From the NCBI RefSeq assembly GCF_001570425.1, contig NZ_BCSX01000040.1, forward strand, positions 124,001 through 188,000: a stretch of DNA of 64,000 bases, in the 5' to 3' direction. Under the pieces are notes generated by a model. It had not been told where the DNA came from. It did not search any database and saw nothing but the letters and a program-made list of their open reading frames with translations. The stretch comes from Mycolicibacterium brisbanense (GTDB taxonomy: Bacteria; Actinomycetota; Actinomycetes; Mycobacteriales; Mycobacteriaceae). Positions 17,592 through 27,322 of the stretch are shown in pieces. The translations under genes and the position numbers were made by a program. Position 1 is the stretch's first letter. Each line of letters begins with the position of its first letter.

Positions 17592-20500
17592 ATGGAGATG
17601 TTCTCGCCGGCGCTGCCACCGGACATCGACGACGTGCCCTCGGCCGTCGGCGCCGAACTGCCACCGGGACCAGTGCCCGGTCGGCCCTACGCGCTGCCCG
17701 CGGATGTACTCGCCGAGCAGTACGGACCACTGTTCTACGCGGACTTCACCGGCAGCCGACGGCTGTACGCGTGCTCGCTGGCGCTGGTCGACGAACTCTG
17801 CGACGAGAGCCGGTTCACCAAGGGCATCACCGATCGACTCGACCGCTTCCGAACCCTCGTCGAAAACGGGCTGTTCACGTCGTATCCCGGTGAAAATGGT
17901 TGGCAGCAGGCGCATGACGTCCTGATCCCAGGTTTCAGCTTCAGCGGGCTGCGCAGCTACCACCCGGCCATGCTGGACATCAACCGTCAGCTGCTCGCGC
18001 AATGGGACGCGGCCGCGGGGCGGCGCGCCGTCGACGTCGCGGGAGATCTCGCCAAACTCGCCATGGACACCGTCGGCCTCGCCGGATTCGGCGCGCGGTT
18101 CGACTCCTACCACCACGACGGGCTCGCCGATATCCCGGCGAGCTTCGCGGCCGCCCTGGCCCAGATCCTCGCCCCGGGCGGTGGCGACCGGACGGTCTTC
18201 GCCGCGGAGCGCGACAAGCTCTACGCCTTCATCGACGACCTCATCGCCGGGCACCGCGCGGGGGCAGTTGACCTGGACGATCTGCTGGCGCTCATGCTCG
18301 AACCGGACGCCGACGGTCGGCCGCGTCTCGACCACGACGCCGTCCGCAACCAGATCCTGACCTTCCTCATCGCCGGGCAGGACACCACCTCGACGCTGAT
18401 GCCGACGGCGATGTACAGCATCGTCAAGCACCCCGCGGTGCTGCACCAGGCGTGTCGCGAGGTGGACGCGCTGTTCGGTCCCGATGACGACCATGTGCCG
18501 GCATTCGACGAGATCGGCAAACTCACCTACATCCGCCAGATCGTCGACGAAACGTTGCGGCTGTCCCCACCGGTCCGCGAGATCGACCGGATGGCCTTGG
18601 CGGACACCGTCATCGGGGGCCGTTATCCGATACCCAAGGGCACCGTTGTCACCATCACCACCTCGGCACTGCACCGCCAGCCCGAGTGGGGGGACAACGT
18701 CGACACCTTCGATCCGGACCGGTTCGGTGCCGAGCAGGCGGCCGGGCGGCCGGTGAACCTGTTCAAGCCCTTCGGCACCGGAGCCCGGTCCTGTATCGGT
18801 CGGCAGTTCGCGTTGCACGAGGCCACGATGGCGTTGGCGACCCTGCTGCACCGGTACCGCTTCCTCGACGTCGACCATTACCAGCTGCGTACCCACAGCG
18901 ACCTGCTGCGCAAACCGGTCGGATTTCGTCTTGAGTTGGCGCGCCGGACGCCGGCAGATCGCCGGCACGCAGGTCCCGCCGCGCCGTCGGCGCCCGCGGA
19001 ACGGCCCCGCGCGGTGGCTGCGCCGGGTTCGAAAGTGACTGTGCTGCATGGGTCCAACCTCGGAAACTGCCGGGCCTTGGCGCAGCAGTTGGCCGACGAG
19101 GCCACCGATCTCGGGTATCGGACGACCGTGGCCGCGCTCGACACGGCAGCCGGCGCACTGCCCGGCGAGGGGGCACTGGTGGTGGTCGCCGCGTCGTACA
19201 ACGGCCAGCCCACCGACGACGCGCGGCGCTTTGTCGAGTGGCTCGATGACGCGGGCACGCCGGCGCAACCGGCCATTCCGTATGCCGTTCTCGGTGTCGG
19301 AGATCGCAACTGGGCCGAGACCTACCAGTCCGTCCCGAAGCGTATCGACGAGCGTTTGGCGGAACTTATTGGTCCACCGGTGATTCCGCGTGGCGAGGCG
19401 GACACGTCAGGTGACTTTGCCGGCACTGTCGAGGACTTCTCGGCGGCGCTGTGGCAAGCGCTCGCGCCCGCATCGGATACCGCAGCGCTCGACGCCGCCG
19501 ACAACTCCGAACTGCTCTACGAGCTGCGCGCCATCGACGGGCCGGTCACCTCGGCGATCGACGCGCGCTTCGAGGTGCAACCGGCGACCGTGCTCGACAA
19601 CGTGGCGCTGGTGGACGTCGATGACGGCGACATGGGAAATGGCAAGCGGCTCATCCGGATTGCGCTGCCCGACGGCGTCGAATACCACACTGGTGACCAC
19701 GTGACAGTGCTGCCCGACAACAGCCCCGAGGTGGTGCAGGAGGTCGCCGAACTGCTGGAGTTGCGGCTCGACCGCCGCATCTCGGTCAATCCGCGACGCA
19801 GCACCCGGCGCGCCATCGCCATCGACCGCGAAGTCAGCGTGCGCGAATTGCTCACCCATTTCATCGAGCTGCGCAAGGCCGCCAGCCGCAGCCAGCTGCT
19901 GAAGCTGGCCATGGCCAACCCGTGCCCGCCCGAGCGCGCGGCCCTGGCCGAACTCGCCGAGAACCCAGAGGACCGAGCGCTGAGCGTCACCGAGTGCCTG
20001 GCCGAGTTCCCGGCCACCGAGCTGTCGCGTGCCGAGCTGCTCGAGTTGTTCGAGCCGATGGGAACCCGGCACTATTCAATCGCCTCGTCAGCGCGCCGGT
20101 CGGCGCGGGAGGTCGAGTTGGTGGTCAGCGTGCTGGAGGGCCCGGCACGCTCCGGGTACGGCGTGTTTCGCGGCGTCTCCTCGAGCTACCTCGCCGATGC
20201 CGCACCGGGACAACAGATTCGGATGCGAGTCGACTCCGCGCGTAAAGCGTTCCGGGCCGGTGCCGAACCGGCGAAGAACGTCATCATGGTCGGCGCCGGA
20301 ACAGGCGTCGCCCCGTTCCGCGGCTTCATCGGAGACCGGCTGGCAGCGCAGGCGGCAGGCGAGCCCTTCACCTCGGCGCTGTGCTTCTTCGGGGTCCGGC
20401 ACCCGGACGTCGACTACCTTTTCCGCGACGAGTTCGAAGCGGCCGAACAAGCCGGCGTCGTGCGCATGCGCCCGGCATTCTCGCGGCGGCCCGAAGACGA

Positions 20501-20744
20501 GATCCGGTACGTACAGGACCGTATCGCCGCCGATGCCGAGGAAGTGTGGGCGATGCTGGGTGACCCGGGCGCGGACGCACACATCTACGTATGCGGGGAC
20601 GGCGCCCGGATGGCTCCCGCCGTGCGCGGTGCTTTCCGCGACATCTACCGTCGTTTCACCGGGGCCGACGAGGAAACCGCCGCACATTGGCTTGCCGACC
20701 TGGTGAACACCGATCGCTACGTCGAAGACGTGTGGGCGCAGTGA
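17592..20744 (+). CDS. Self-sufficient cytochrome P450-NADPH reductase fusion (CYP102/BM3 type)
   Basis: The 1050-aa protein fuses a P450 to a diflavin reductase. Heme domain (about 1-455): I-helix FLIAGQDTTS, ExxR in DETLR, and heme loop FGTGARSCIG with the ligand at Cys401. A Pro/Ala-rich linker (about 456-478) precedes the FMN domain (GSNLGNCRALA, ASYNGQPTDDA, GVGDRNWAETY), then the FAD/NADPH domain (RHYSIASS, GVFRGVSSSYL, GAGTGVAPFRG, YVCGDG) and a C-terminal Trp near the end. The layout and motifs match P450 BM3, a fatty-acid subterminal hydroxylase needing no separate redox partner. The I-helix Gln-Asp replaces the His-Glu of BM3. It is probably co-transcribed with the BVMO gene. Confidence 0.93.
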   Translation: MEMFSPALPPDIDDVPSAVGAELPPGPVPGRPYALPADVLAEQYGPLFYADFTGSRRLYACSLALVDELCDESRFTKGITDRLDRFRTLVENGLFTSYPGENGWQQAHDVLIPGFSFSGLRSYHPAMLDINRQLLAQWDAAAGRRAVDVAGDLAKLAMDTVGLAGFGARFDSYHHDGLADIPASFAAALAQILAPGGGDRTVFAAERDKLYAFIDDLIAGHRAGAVDLDDLLALMLEPDADGRPRLDHDAVRNQILTFLIAGQDTTSTLMPTAMYSIVKHPAVLHQACREVDALFGPDDDHVPAFDEIGKLTYIRQIVDETLRLSPPVREIDRMALADTVIGGRYPIPKGTVVTITTSALHRQPEWGDNVDTFDPDRFGAEQAAGRPVNLFKPFGTGARSCIGRQFALHEATMALATLLHRYRFLDVDHYQLRTHSDLLRKPVGFRLELARRTPADRRHAGPAAPSAPAERPRAVAAPGSKVTVLHGSNLGNCRALAQQLADEATDLGYRTTVAALDTAAGALPGEGALVVVAASYNGQPTDDARRFVEWLDDAGTPAQPAIPYAVLGVGDRNWAETYQSVPKRIDERLAELIGPPVIPRGEADTSGDFAGTVEDFSAALWQALAPASDTAALDAADNSELLYELRAIDGPVTSAIDARFEVQPATVLDNVALVDVDDGDMGNGKRLIRIALPDGVEYHTGDHVTVLPDNSPEVVQEVAELLELRLDRRISVNPRRSTRRAIAIDREVSVRELLTHFIELRKAASRSQLLKLAMANPCPPERAALAELAENPEDRALSVTECLAEFPATELSRAELLELFEPMGTRHYSIASSARRSAREVELVVSVLEGPARSGYGVFRGVSSSYLADAAPGQQIRMRVDSARKAFRAGAEPAKNVIMVGAGTGVAPFRGFIGDRLAAQAAGEPFTSALCFFGVRHPDVDYLFRDEFEAAEQAGVVRMRPAFSRRPEDEIRYVQDRIAADAEEVWAMLGDPGADAHIYVCGDGARMAPAVRGAFRDIYRRFTGADEETAAHWLADLVNTDRYVEDVWAQ

Positions 20745-20780
20745 CGATTCCGGCTTAGCGATGCCGGACACGGGCGGAAT

Positions 20781-21632
20781 ATGCTGCTGCCCATCAGTGT
20801 TCGGTGTGCTGTGTCCTGTGCAGCTGGCCCATCGCCTGTCAGTGTCGGTGACCTCACCGTCATCCCTCTCGTCGACGGTGTGGGGGTCGAGGTCGCCCGC
20901 GACATCCTGTCCCGGCCGGGCACGCCCGATGCGTGGTCCTGCTATGAACATCACCTCGGCGAGTCGGGGACCATCGACCTGCCCGTGGGTGGCTTCCTGA
21001 TCCAGGCCGGCGATCAACTGGTCCTGGTCGACGCCGGAGTCGGCGACTTCGACAACGGCGCATATACCGGAGGGAGCTTGCCGACTGCGCTGCGCACCAA
21101 CGGCTTCACCGCCGACGATGTCACCGACGTGGTATTCACACACCTACATTTCGACCACATCGGCTGGGCCAGCCATCGGGGACACCCATTTTTCCGCAAC
21201 GCCACGTACCGGGTGCATCGAGCGGATTGGGATCACTTCGTGTCGACGTCCAACGCAGACGAGCACACGCTGCAAACGCTGACTCCGATCGAACCCCAAC
21301 TGGAGTTCTTCGACGGAGACACACCGATAGCCCCGGGCGTGGACGGAATCTTCACCCCGGGACACACACCGGGCACAACGATAGTCGTGGTCTCATCACG
21401 GGGAGCACGCGCGCTCCTACTCGGTGATGTCGTCCACTCGATTGTTCAGTTCTCAGAACGAGACTGGGAAGTCGTATGGGACACCGACCCCGTGGCCGCC
21501 TCCGCTGCCCGCAACCGCATCGCGGACGAGATCGCCGACTCCGCCGACATTGTCGTCGCCGCGCATCTTCCCGGAATGAGATTTGGACGCGTCGTCACGA
21601 CCGGTGGGCCACGGCGGTTTGTCGGCCTGTAG
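20781..21632 (+). CDS. MBL-fold hydrolase (lactonase/esterase-like)
   Basis: About 283 aa, metallo-beta-lactamase fold. Zinc motifs are FTHLHFDHIG (HxHxDH), TPGHTPG, an Asp in LLGDVVHS and a final His in AAHLPGM. The core begins at VGDLTVIPLVDG; the ~20 residues before it (from ATG 20781) may be non-native, and GTG 20811 is an alternative start. It lies 36 bp after the P450 fusion. Behind a P450 and a Baeyer-Villiger enzyme, a lactone- or ester-hydrolysing role fits well, but this is inference. It is a distinct paralogue of the lactonase-like protein at 11.6-12.4 kb. Confidence 0.78.
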   Translation: MLLPISVRCAVSCAAGPSPVSVGDLTVIPLVDGVGVEVARDILSRPGTPDAWSCYEHHLGESGTIDLPVGGFLIQAGDQLVLVDAGVGDFDNGAYTGGSLPTALRTNGFTADDVTDVVFTHLHFDHIGWASHRGHPFFRNATYRVHRADWDHFVSTSNADEHTLQTLTPIEPQLEFFDGDTPIAPGVDGIFTPGHTPGTTIVVVSSRGARALLLGDVVHSIVQFSERDWEVVWDTDPVAASAARNRIADEIADSADIVVAAHLPGMRFGRVVTTGGPRRFVGL

Positions 21633-21664
21633 CCGGCGATGGGCTGATTGCAGGGCTCTGCGGC

Positions 21665-21991
21665 CTAGTGAGCGACCGCGACAGCAACGATCGCCAGCAG
21701 TAGCAGCGCGAGGTAAACGGCTGTCTCGCTGGCTATCCCGTATCTGATCCGGCACGCGACGGCGAGGGCGGCGCTGACGACGATCCAGCCGAGCGCGACG
21801 TATCCGAGTCCCGCGGCGACCTGCGTGACGAACGCGTCTTCGGTCGCTGCCATGTCGAGCCGGTTGTGCTCGATGAAGAGTCGGCACATCTGTGCGATCA
21901 CCGAGAAGCTGATGCTGATCCCGGCGGCGACGTCCGCTATCCACCAGGCGGTTCGGCGGGCCGCTCTCAGGGCGTCCTCTCCATCGGTCAC
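21665..21991 (-). CDS. Small membrane protein (108 aa)
   Basis: Starting at GTG 21991 with AGAGGA 8 bp upstream, the frame encodes VTDGEDALRAARRTAWW and then three hydrophobic segments (about residues 18-33, 55-75 and 85-106). I do not recognise the family. It follows the DUF1697 gene by 19 bp on the same strand, so it belongs to the 23487-21665 operon. It could be a small integral-membrane accessory protein; no function is proposed. Confidence 0.6.
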   Translation of the reverse strand: MTDGEDALRAARRTAWWIADVAAGISISFSVIAQMCRLFIEHNRLDMAATEDAFVTQVAAGLGYVALGWIVVSAALAVACRIRYGIASETAVYLALLLLAIVAVAVAH

Positions 21992-22010
21992 TGCTCGATC
22001 CTCTCGACTC

Positions 22011-22526
22011 TCACCGCAGCACTTTCTCCACGGTGCGCAGGTTGCGCGTGGTGGTCGATGACTTGTACCGCTTCTTGCCCATGGTCTTGCCGATGGTGCT
22101 GTCGAGGGTGGCGTTGCGGGCCACCTGCCAGTACAGCACGCCGTCGCCGCGCTGCATCTTCTCCTCGGGCCCCGGTTCGAGGGCCGCGAGTTCGTCGAGC
22201 AAATCGGGATCGCTGACGAACGTGATGTACGAGTGGTGGCCTTCGACTTCCCGCTCGAACGGGTAGTTGTCCGACACCGCGCGCAGCTCGTCGACGTCGT
22301 ACACCAGCACCCAGGCCTCGTAGCCGAAGGCGTCGCGCAGCGCCCGCTCGGCGGCGGACCGGATGGCCTTGGCGCCGGATCTACTGTCCAGCAACACATT
22401 TCCGCTGGCGAGGATGGTCTTGACGTTGTCGAAGCCCGCGTCGGTGAAGGTCTTGGCCACCTCGGCCATCTTGAGGTTCACCCCGCCGACGTTGACGCCG
22501 CGCAGAAAGACCACATATCGGGGCAT
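22011..22526 (-). CDS. DUF1697-family protein
   Basis: The 171-aa cytosolic protein begins RYVVFLRGVNVGGVNLKMAEV, the hallmark of DUF1697, followed by DNVKTILASGNVLLDS and a C-terminal TMGKKRYKSSTTTRNLRTVEKVL. The family is widespread in actinobacteria and its biochemical role is unknown. It starts 4 bp after the stop of the upstream lipoprotein esterase gene, so the two are almost certainly co-transcribed. Confidence 0.85.
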   Translation of the reverse strand: MPRYVVFLRGVNVGGVNLKMAEVAKTFTDAGFDNVKTILASGNVLLDSRSGAKAIRSAAERALRDAFGYEAWVLVYDVDELRAVSDNYPFEREVEGHHSYITFVSDPDLLDELAALEPGPEEKMQRGDGVLYWQVARNATLDSTIGKTMGKKRYKSSTTTRNLRTVEKVLR

Positions 22527-22530
22527 GGGC

Positions 22531-23487
22531 TTACTCCTTGAGCAGGGTGGCCAGTTCCGCCTGTGACGTCGTGGTGATGACGTGCAGGACGTGCTGGTAG
22601 TTGGGGGAGCGCGTCGACACGATCGAGGTGTGCGTGTCGCCGTGCAGCAACTCGACCGCGGCCCGCCCGCCGCGCCGCTTGACTGCGGCGACGTAACGCT
22701 CGGAGTTGGCGGGGGCGACGACCGTGTCGCGCGTCCCGTGCAGTGCGATCACCGGAACCGTCGGATCGATGTTCTGGATCGGGTCGACGGATGCGTAGCG
22801 GTCCGGAACCTCAGTGGGGCGCCCGCCGAGCACCGTGACGATGTGGTCGTCACCGTGGTTGGCGGCGTACACCATGTCGAGCGGCCCGGCCAGCGAGATG
22901 ACCCGCGTCGGACGGAAAACCGGCCGGGAGCCCTCTTCGTTGGCCTTGAGGTTTTTGCGGGTGCTTGCCCATACCGCGAGTTGAGCCCCTGCGCTGTGGC
23001 CGACGACCAGTTCGTCGTCGGTGGTCAGCTGGGGATATTTGCGGTCGACCTCGATGATGTTGTCCAGAGCGTGCGCCACGTCGCGGAAGGTGTTCGGCCA
23101 CCCGCCGCCTGAGCCGATCCGGCGGTATTCGACGTTGTAGACCGCGAAACCGCGGCCCGCGAGTTCGCGGGCCAGGCCCTCGAATACGTTGGCGCCGAGG
23201 GTGCTTTGCCAGGCGCCGCCGTGGATGAGCACCACCAGCGGGATGCTGTCGACCCGCTGCGGGCCTGCGGGCAGGTACAGGTCGGCCCAGTTCTGGCCGG
23301 TGTCGGCGGCGGACCCGGGTCGCTCGTCGACGGGGTACCAGAACCGTTCGACCGTGATCTCGGCGAGGCTGACCAGTTCGGGCGCGGGGGCCAGGGCCTT
23401 CGGCGCGACCGGACGCTCCGCACACGACGGCGCTATCGTCACCGCCAACACCGCGCCGAATACGGCGGCCAGTTCCCTCCGACGCAA
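22531..23487 (-). CDS. Alpha/beta-hydrolase, probable lipoprotein esterase
   Basis: The 318-aa protein has an alpha/beta-hydrolase fold of the carboxylesterase/BD-FAE kind: oxyanion motif LIHGGAW, nucleophile elbow GHSAGAQ, acid-region HGTRDTVV and catalytic His in HGDTHTS. The N-terminus, read from TTG 23487 (GGGAGAGGG just upstream), has Arg residues, a hydrophobic run and IAPSCAE, an imperfect lipobox, so it is probably exported and possibly lipid-anchored. Substrates would be small esters or acylated sugars. It heads the operon with DUF1697 and the 108-aa membrane protein. Confidence 0.75.
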   Translation of the reverse strand: MRRRELAAVFGAVLAVTIAPSCAERPVAPKALAPAPELVSLAEITVERFWYPVDERPGSAADTGQNWADLYLPAGPQRVDSIPLVVLIHGGAWQSTLGANVFEGLARELAGRGFAVYNVEYRRIGSGGGWPNTFRDVAHALDNIIEVDRKYPQLTTDDELVVGHSAGAQLAVWASTRKNLKANEEGSRPVFRPTRVISLAGPLDMVYAANHGDDHIVTVLGGRPTEVPDRYASVDPIQNIDPTVPVIALHGTRDTVVAPANSERYVAAVKRRGGRAAVELLHGDTHTSIVSTRSPNYQHVLHVITTTSQAELATLLKE

Positions 23488-23534
23488 TGCCCTCTCCCTT
23501 TGCCTGACACCATATTCGGCGCGGGCGGTCGGGG

Positions 23535-24831
<1,297 letters not shown>

Positions 24832-24848
24832 TTGGCTAGGCTGGCGCC

Positions 24849-25019
24849 ATGGCGGAGACACCGGAAGCAGACGACACCAAGGCCAAGTTCCGGGAGGCGC
24901 TGGAACGTAAGAAGGCCCAGGCAACCGGCGGATCGGCGCACAAGGACGGCGGCAACAAGCAGCCCCGTGCGCACGGCCCCGTGGAGAACCGCAGGGAGTT
25001 CCGCCGCAAGAGCGGTTAG
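24849..25019 (+). CDS. DUF5302 small charged protein (56 aa)
   Basis: The 56-aa frame reads MAETPEADDTKAKFREALERKK, a Gly/Asn-rich middle and ENRREFRRKSG at the end. It is a highly charged, probably disordered protein conserved next to Rv1155 in mycobacteria (Rv1155A position, from memory). The start codon is 17 bp behind the Rv1155-like stop, so the pair is one transcript. The function is unknown. Confidence 0.8.
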   Translation: MAETPEADDTKAKFREALERKKAQATGGSAHKDGGNKQPRAHGPVENRREFRRKSG

Positions 25020-25027
25020 CGTTGCGC

Positions 25028-25057
25028 GTCAAACACGTTGCTGGGCAACGTGTTGAC
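25028..25057. terminator. Bidirectional hairpin terminator between DUF5302 and tetR
   Basis: GTCAAACACGTTGC pairs with GCAACGTGTTGAC (13 bp with one bulged A) around a TGG loop. It lies 9 bp after the DUF5302 stop and overlaps the last codons and stop of the convergent TetR gene. Confidence 0.6.
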
Positions 25058-25733
25058 CGCGTTTTTCGATGGCGTCGAGTAGAACTTCGACACTGAACTC
25101 GAAGACCTCGGCGGTATCCGGGTAGATCGTCGGGGCCACGGTCGCCGACGCCGGGAATCGGCGCGGGTCCAGCGCGGCGTACTGGCGGCGCTGCTCGTCA
25201 CGCAGGTCGATGTCGGTGAGCCACGGAGACAGAGCCGCGACCAGACCGTTTCCCACCGTGTGGTTATAGATGGTCTGGTGGTACAGGCCCAGCTCGTCCG
25301 TACTGACGCCGGCTCGGATGAGCTCGCGGACAGTCCATTCGGTGAGGTGGAAGAGCTGCGGCTCATCGTCGGGTTGACCGGCCATGGCTGCGGCCAGGCC
25401 CTCGTGCCGACGATAGATCTGCCACCACTGGATCATCAGCTTGCGCAGGTTGTCACGCCAGTGTCCTTGCGGATCCGGTTCATCGACTTCGATCCGGAAC
25501 AGCTCGTCGATGAGCGCGGAAATCAGCTCGGCTTTGTCCCGGAAATGCCGGTACATCGCGGTGGCGTCGACGCCGAGTTCGTTCCCGAGCCGCCGGAGGG
25601 TTAGCGCGCTGAGGCCGTCGCGGTCGCAGATCTCCTGCGCCGCTCGCAGGATCACCTGACGATCCAACCGAATGGCATCACTGCGGGTGTGCGATGCCCG
25701 TGCGCGTCGGTTGCTGTCCACGCCGCCCAGCAT
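25029..25733 (-). CDS. TetR-family regulator with TetR_C domain
   Basis: About 234 aa from ATG 25733 (GTG 25721 is also possible). The helix-turn-helix is LDRQVILRAAQEICDRDGLSALTLRRLGNELGVDATAMYRHFRDKAELISAL, and the C-terminal half matches the tetracycline-repressor C domain (WRDNLRKLMIQWWQIYRRHEGLAA). It is divergent from the APC permease and serine hydrolase operon, which it probably represses. The 170-bp gap between them holds a strong dyad operator (next entry). Confidence 0.85.
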   Translation of the reverse strand: MLGGVDSNRRARASHTRSDAIRLDRQVILRAAQEICDRDGLSALTLRRLGNELGVDATAMYRHFRDKAELISALIDELFRIEVDEPDPQGHWRDNLRKLMIQWWQIYRRHEGLAAAMAGQPDDEPQLFHLTEWTVRELIRAGVSTDELGLYHQTIYNHTVGNGLVAALSPWLTDIDLRDEQRRQYAALDPRRFPASATVAPTIYPDTAEVFEFSVEVLLDAIEKRGQHVAQQRV

Positions 25734-25766
25734 CGCACGTGCGGCCCGCGTCGATGCGCAAGCCGC

Positions 25767-25805
25767 GTCAACACTGCGGACAACACCGTTGTCATCGCTG
25801 TTGAC
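25767..25805. promoter_or_regulatory. 39-bp two-tier dyad, candidate TetR operator
   Basis: GTCAACA (25767-25773) is mirrored by TGTTGAC (25799-25805), and inside it ACAAC (25780-25784) by GTTGT (25788-25792), all about the same centre at 25786. Four related half-sites in one symmetric array suit cooperative binding of two TetR dimers. It lies in the divergent tetR-permease promoter. Confidence 0.65.
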
Positions 25806-25853
25806 ATCGCCTCGAAATATCGCCAAGATCACACCGTCCGGTTGCATCCGGAT

Positions 25854-25870
25854 CGCCGACAACGTCGGCG
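25854..25870. promoter_or_regulatory. Second inverted repeat upstream of the APC permease
   Basis: CGCCGAC-AAC-GTCGGCG has perfect 7-bp arms, 33 bp before the permease start. It could form a hairpin in the 5' leader or serve as a second protein-binding site. Confidence 0.4.
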
Positions 25871-25903
25871 CACCCTTCCAGGTGGCCGTGAGAAAGGCGC
25901 CGA

Positions 25904-27322
25904 ATGAGCGAATCGAAGCCCGGCAGTCCCAGGGCGTACAAGCAAGAGCTGAAACGCGATCTCAGCTTGTGGGAGAACACGTCACTCGTCGTCTCCGCAA
26001 CTACTCCGGCCACCGGTGCGTTCATCATCGCTCCGGTGCTGTTCGGGTTGAACGGCACGGGCGCAGCCATCACGTTCTGCATCGCCGCAGTACTGGGCCT
26101 GTCGCTGGCCTACTGCTGGGCGGAGTTGGGCGCGGCCTATCCGATCGCCGGCGGCGACTACACCTTCATCGCCCGCATCCTGGGGCGCGCACCCGGTTTC
26201 GTCTCGATGTTCATCACCGGACCCGTCCAGGCGGTGCTCATCCCCGCGGTGGTTGCGCTCGGGATGGCGGAGTATCTACGGGTCGTCATCGACGTGAATG
26301 CGAACGTTCTCGGCGCCGTGATCATCATCGGCGGTGCCGTGATCGCATTGTTCGGGGTCCGGCTGAACGCAATTACCGTGACCATCCTGCTCGTGGTGGA
26401 GATCCTGGCCGTCGTCCTGGTCGCCGTGGCCGGTTTCATCAACGTGCAGCGACCGGTGACCACGCTGCTGCATCCTCAGGTGATCGACGCAAGCGGCGTC
26501 GCCAGTCCGCTCACCCTGAGTGCACTGGTCGCAGGCATCGCGGTAGGCAGCTTTGCCTACAACGGCTTTCAGGGCGCACTCATCTTCTCGGAGGAAACCG
26601 TCGGCGCCCGCCGCAACGTGGCCCGTGCTGTGTTCATCGCTTTAGGTGTCGCTGTGGCCTGCGAGGTTTTCCCGGTGGCCGCCGCCACCCTCGCCGCCCC
26701 GTCATTGGCTGAGCTGTCGAACTCCGGCAATCCCTGGCGGTATGTCCTCACTGCCATCGGCGGCGACACGTTCAACACCGTGATCAGCCTCGGTATCGCG
26801 GTCGCCGTGCTGAACGCCGTCATCGCTCTCATGCCGTACTACGCCCGGATCCTGTACAGCACCGGCCGGGACATGGCGTGGCCGGGCCCGATCAGCCGCG
26901 CACTCGATGCGGTGCACCCGAAATACGGAACACCGTGGCTGGCAACGATTTTGGTCGGGATCGGCGGGGCCGTGATGATCCTGTCCTCGGATGTCGCGAC
27001 CCTGACCACATGGACGGGAGCCCTGCTGGCGGTTGAGTTCATCCTTGTTGCGGCGTCCGCCCTGGTGAGTCGGCTCCGCAACCCCGGCCTCGACCGTCCC
27101 TACCGAATGCCGCTGTGGCCGCTATGGCCCGTCGTCGCGATCATCATGTCCATTGCCGTGCTGAGCCAGCAGGTCCGCGCCGACCTCGTCGTCGCCGGGG
27201 CGTGTGTTTTGCTCGCCCTCGTCTACTACGTCTTCTATCTACGGCCACGGGGTGAGACCCACTTCCTGATGCTTGCGCCGCCCGACGAGGATCGCCGCGA
27301 GTCGGCAGCGGAAAGAGCGTGA
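25904..27322 (+). CDS. APC-superfamily amino-acid permease
   Basis: The 472-aa protein has about 12 TM helices and APC features: LSLWENTSLVVSATTPATGAF at TM1, YCWAELGAAYPIAGGDYTFI at TM2-3, FAYNGFQGALIFSEET in TM6 and PYRMPLWPLWPVVA near the C-terminus. APC carriers import amino acids or amines by proton symport. The start has GAGAAAGG upstream. Its stop overlaps the start of the serine hydrolase gene by 1 nt, showing tight coupling. The pairing suggests uptake of a peptide or amide followed by hydrolysis. Confidence 0.86.
   Translation: MSESKPGSPRAYKQELKRDLSLWENTSLVVSATTPATGAFIIAPVLFGLNGTGAAITFCIAAVLGLSLAYCWAELGAAYPIAGGDYTFIARILGRAPGFVSMFITGPVQAVLIPAVVALGMAEYLRVVIDVNANVLGAVIIIGGAVIALFGVRLNAITVTILLVVEILAVVLVAVAGFINVQRPVTTLLHPQVIDASGVASPLTLSALVAGIAVGSFAYNGFQGALIFSEETVGARRNVARAVFIALGVAVACEVFPVAAATLAAPSLAELSNSGNPWRYVLTAIGGDTFNTVISLGIAVAVLNAVIALMPYYARILYSTGRDMAWPGPISRALDAVHPKYGTPWLATILVGIGGAVMILSSDVATLTTWTGALLAVEFILVAASALVSRLRNPGLDRPYRMPLWPLWPVVAIIMSIAVLSQQVRADLVVAGACVLLALVYYVFYLRPRGETHFLMLAPPDEDRRESAAERA

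Noticed and set aside
17577-19268. 563-codon antisense frame under the P450 fusion
   Set aside because: Typical high-GC shadow frame with no recognisable motifs, opposite an unambiguous P450.
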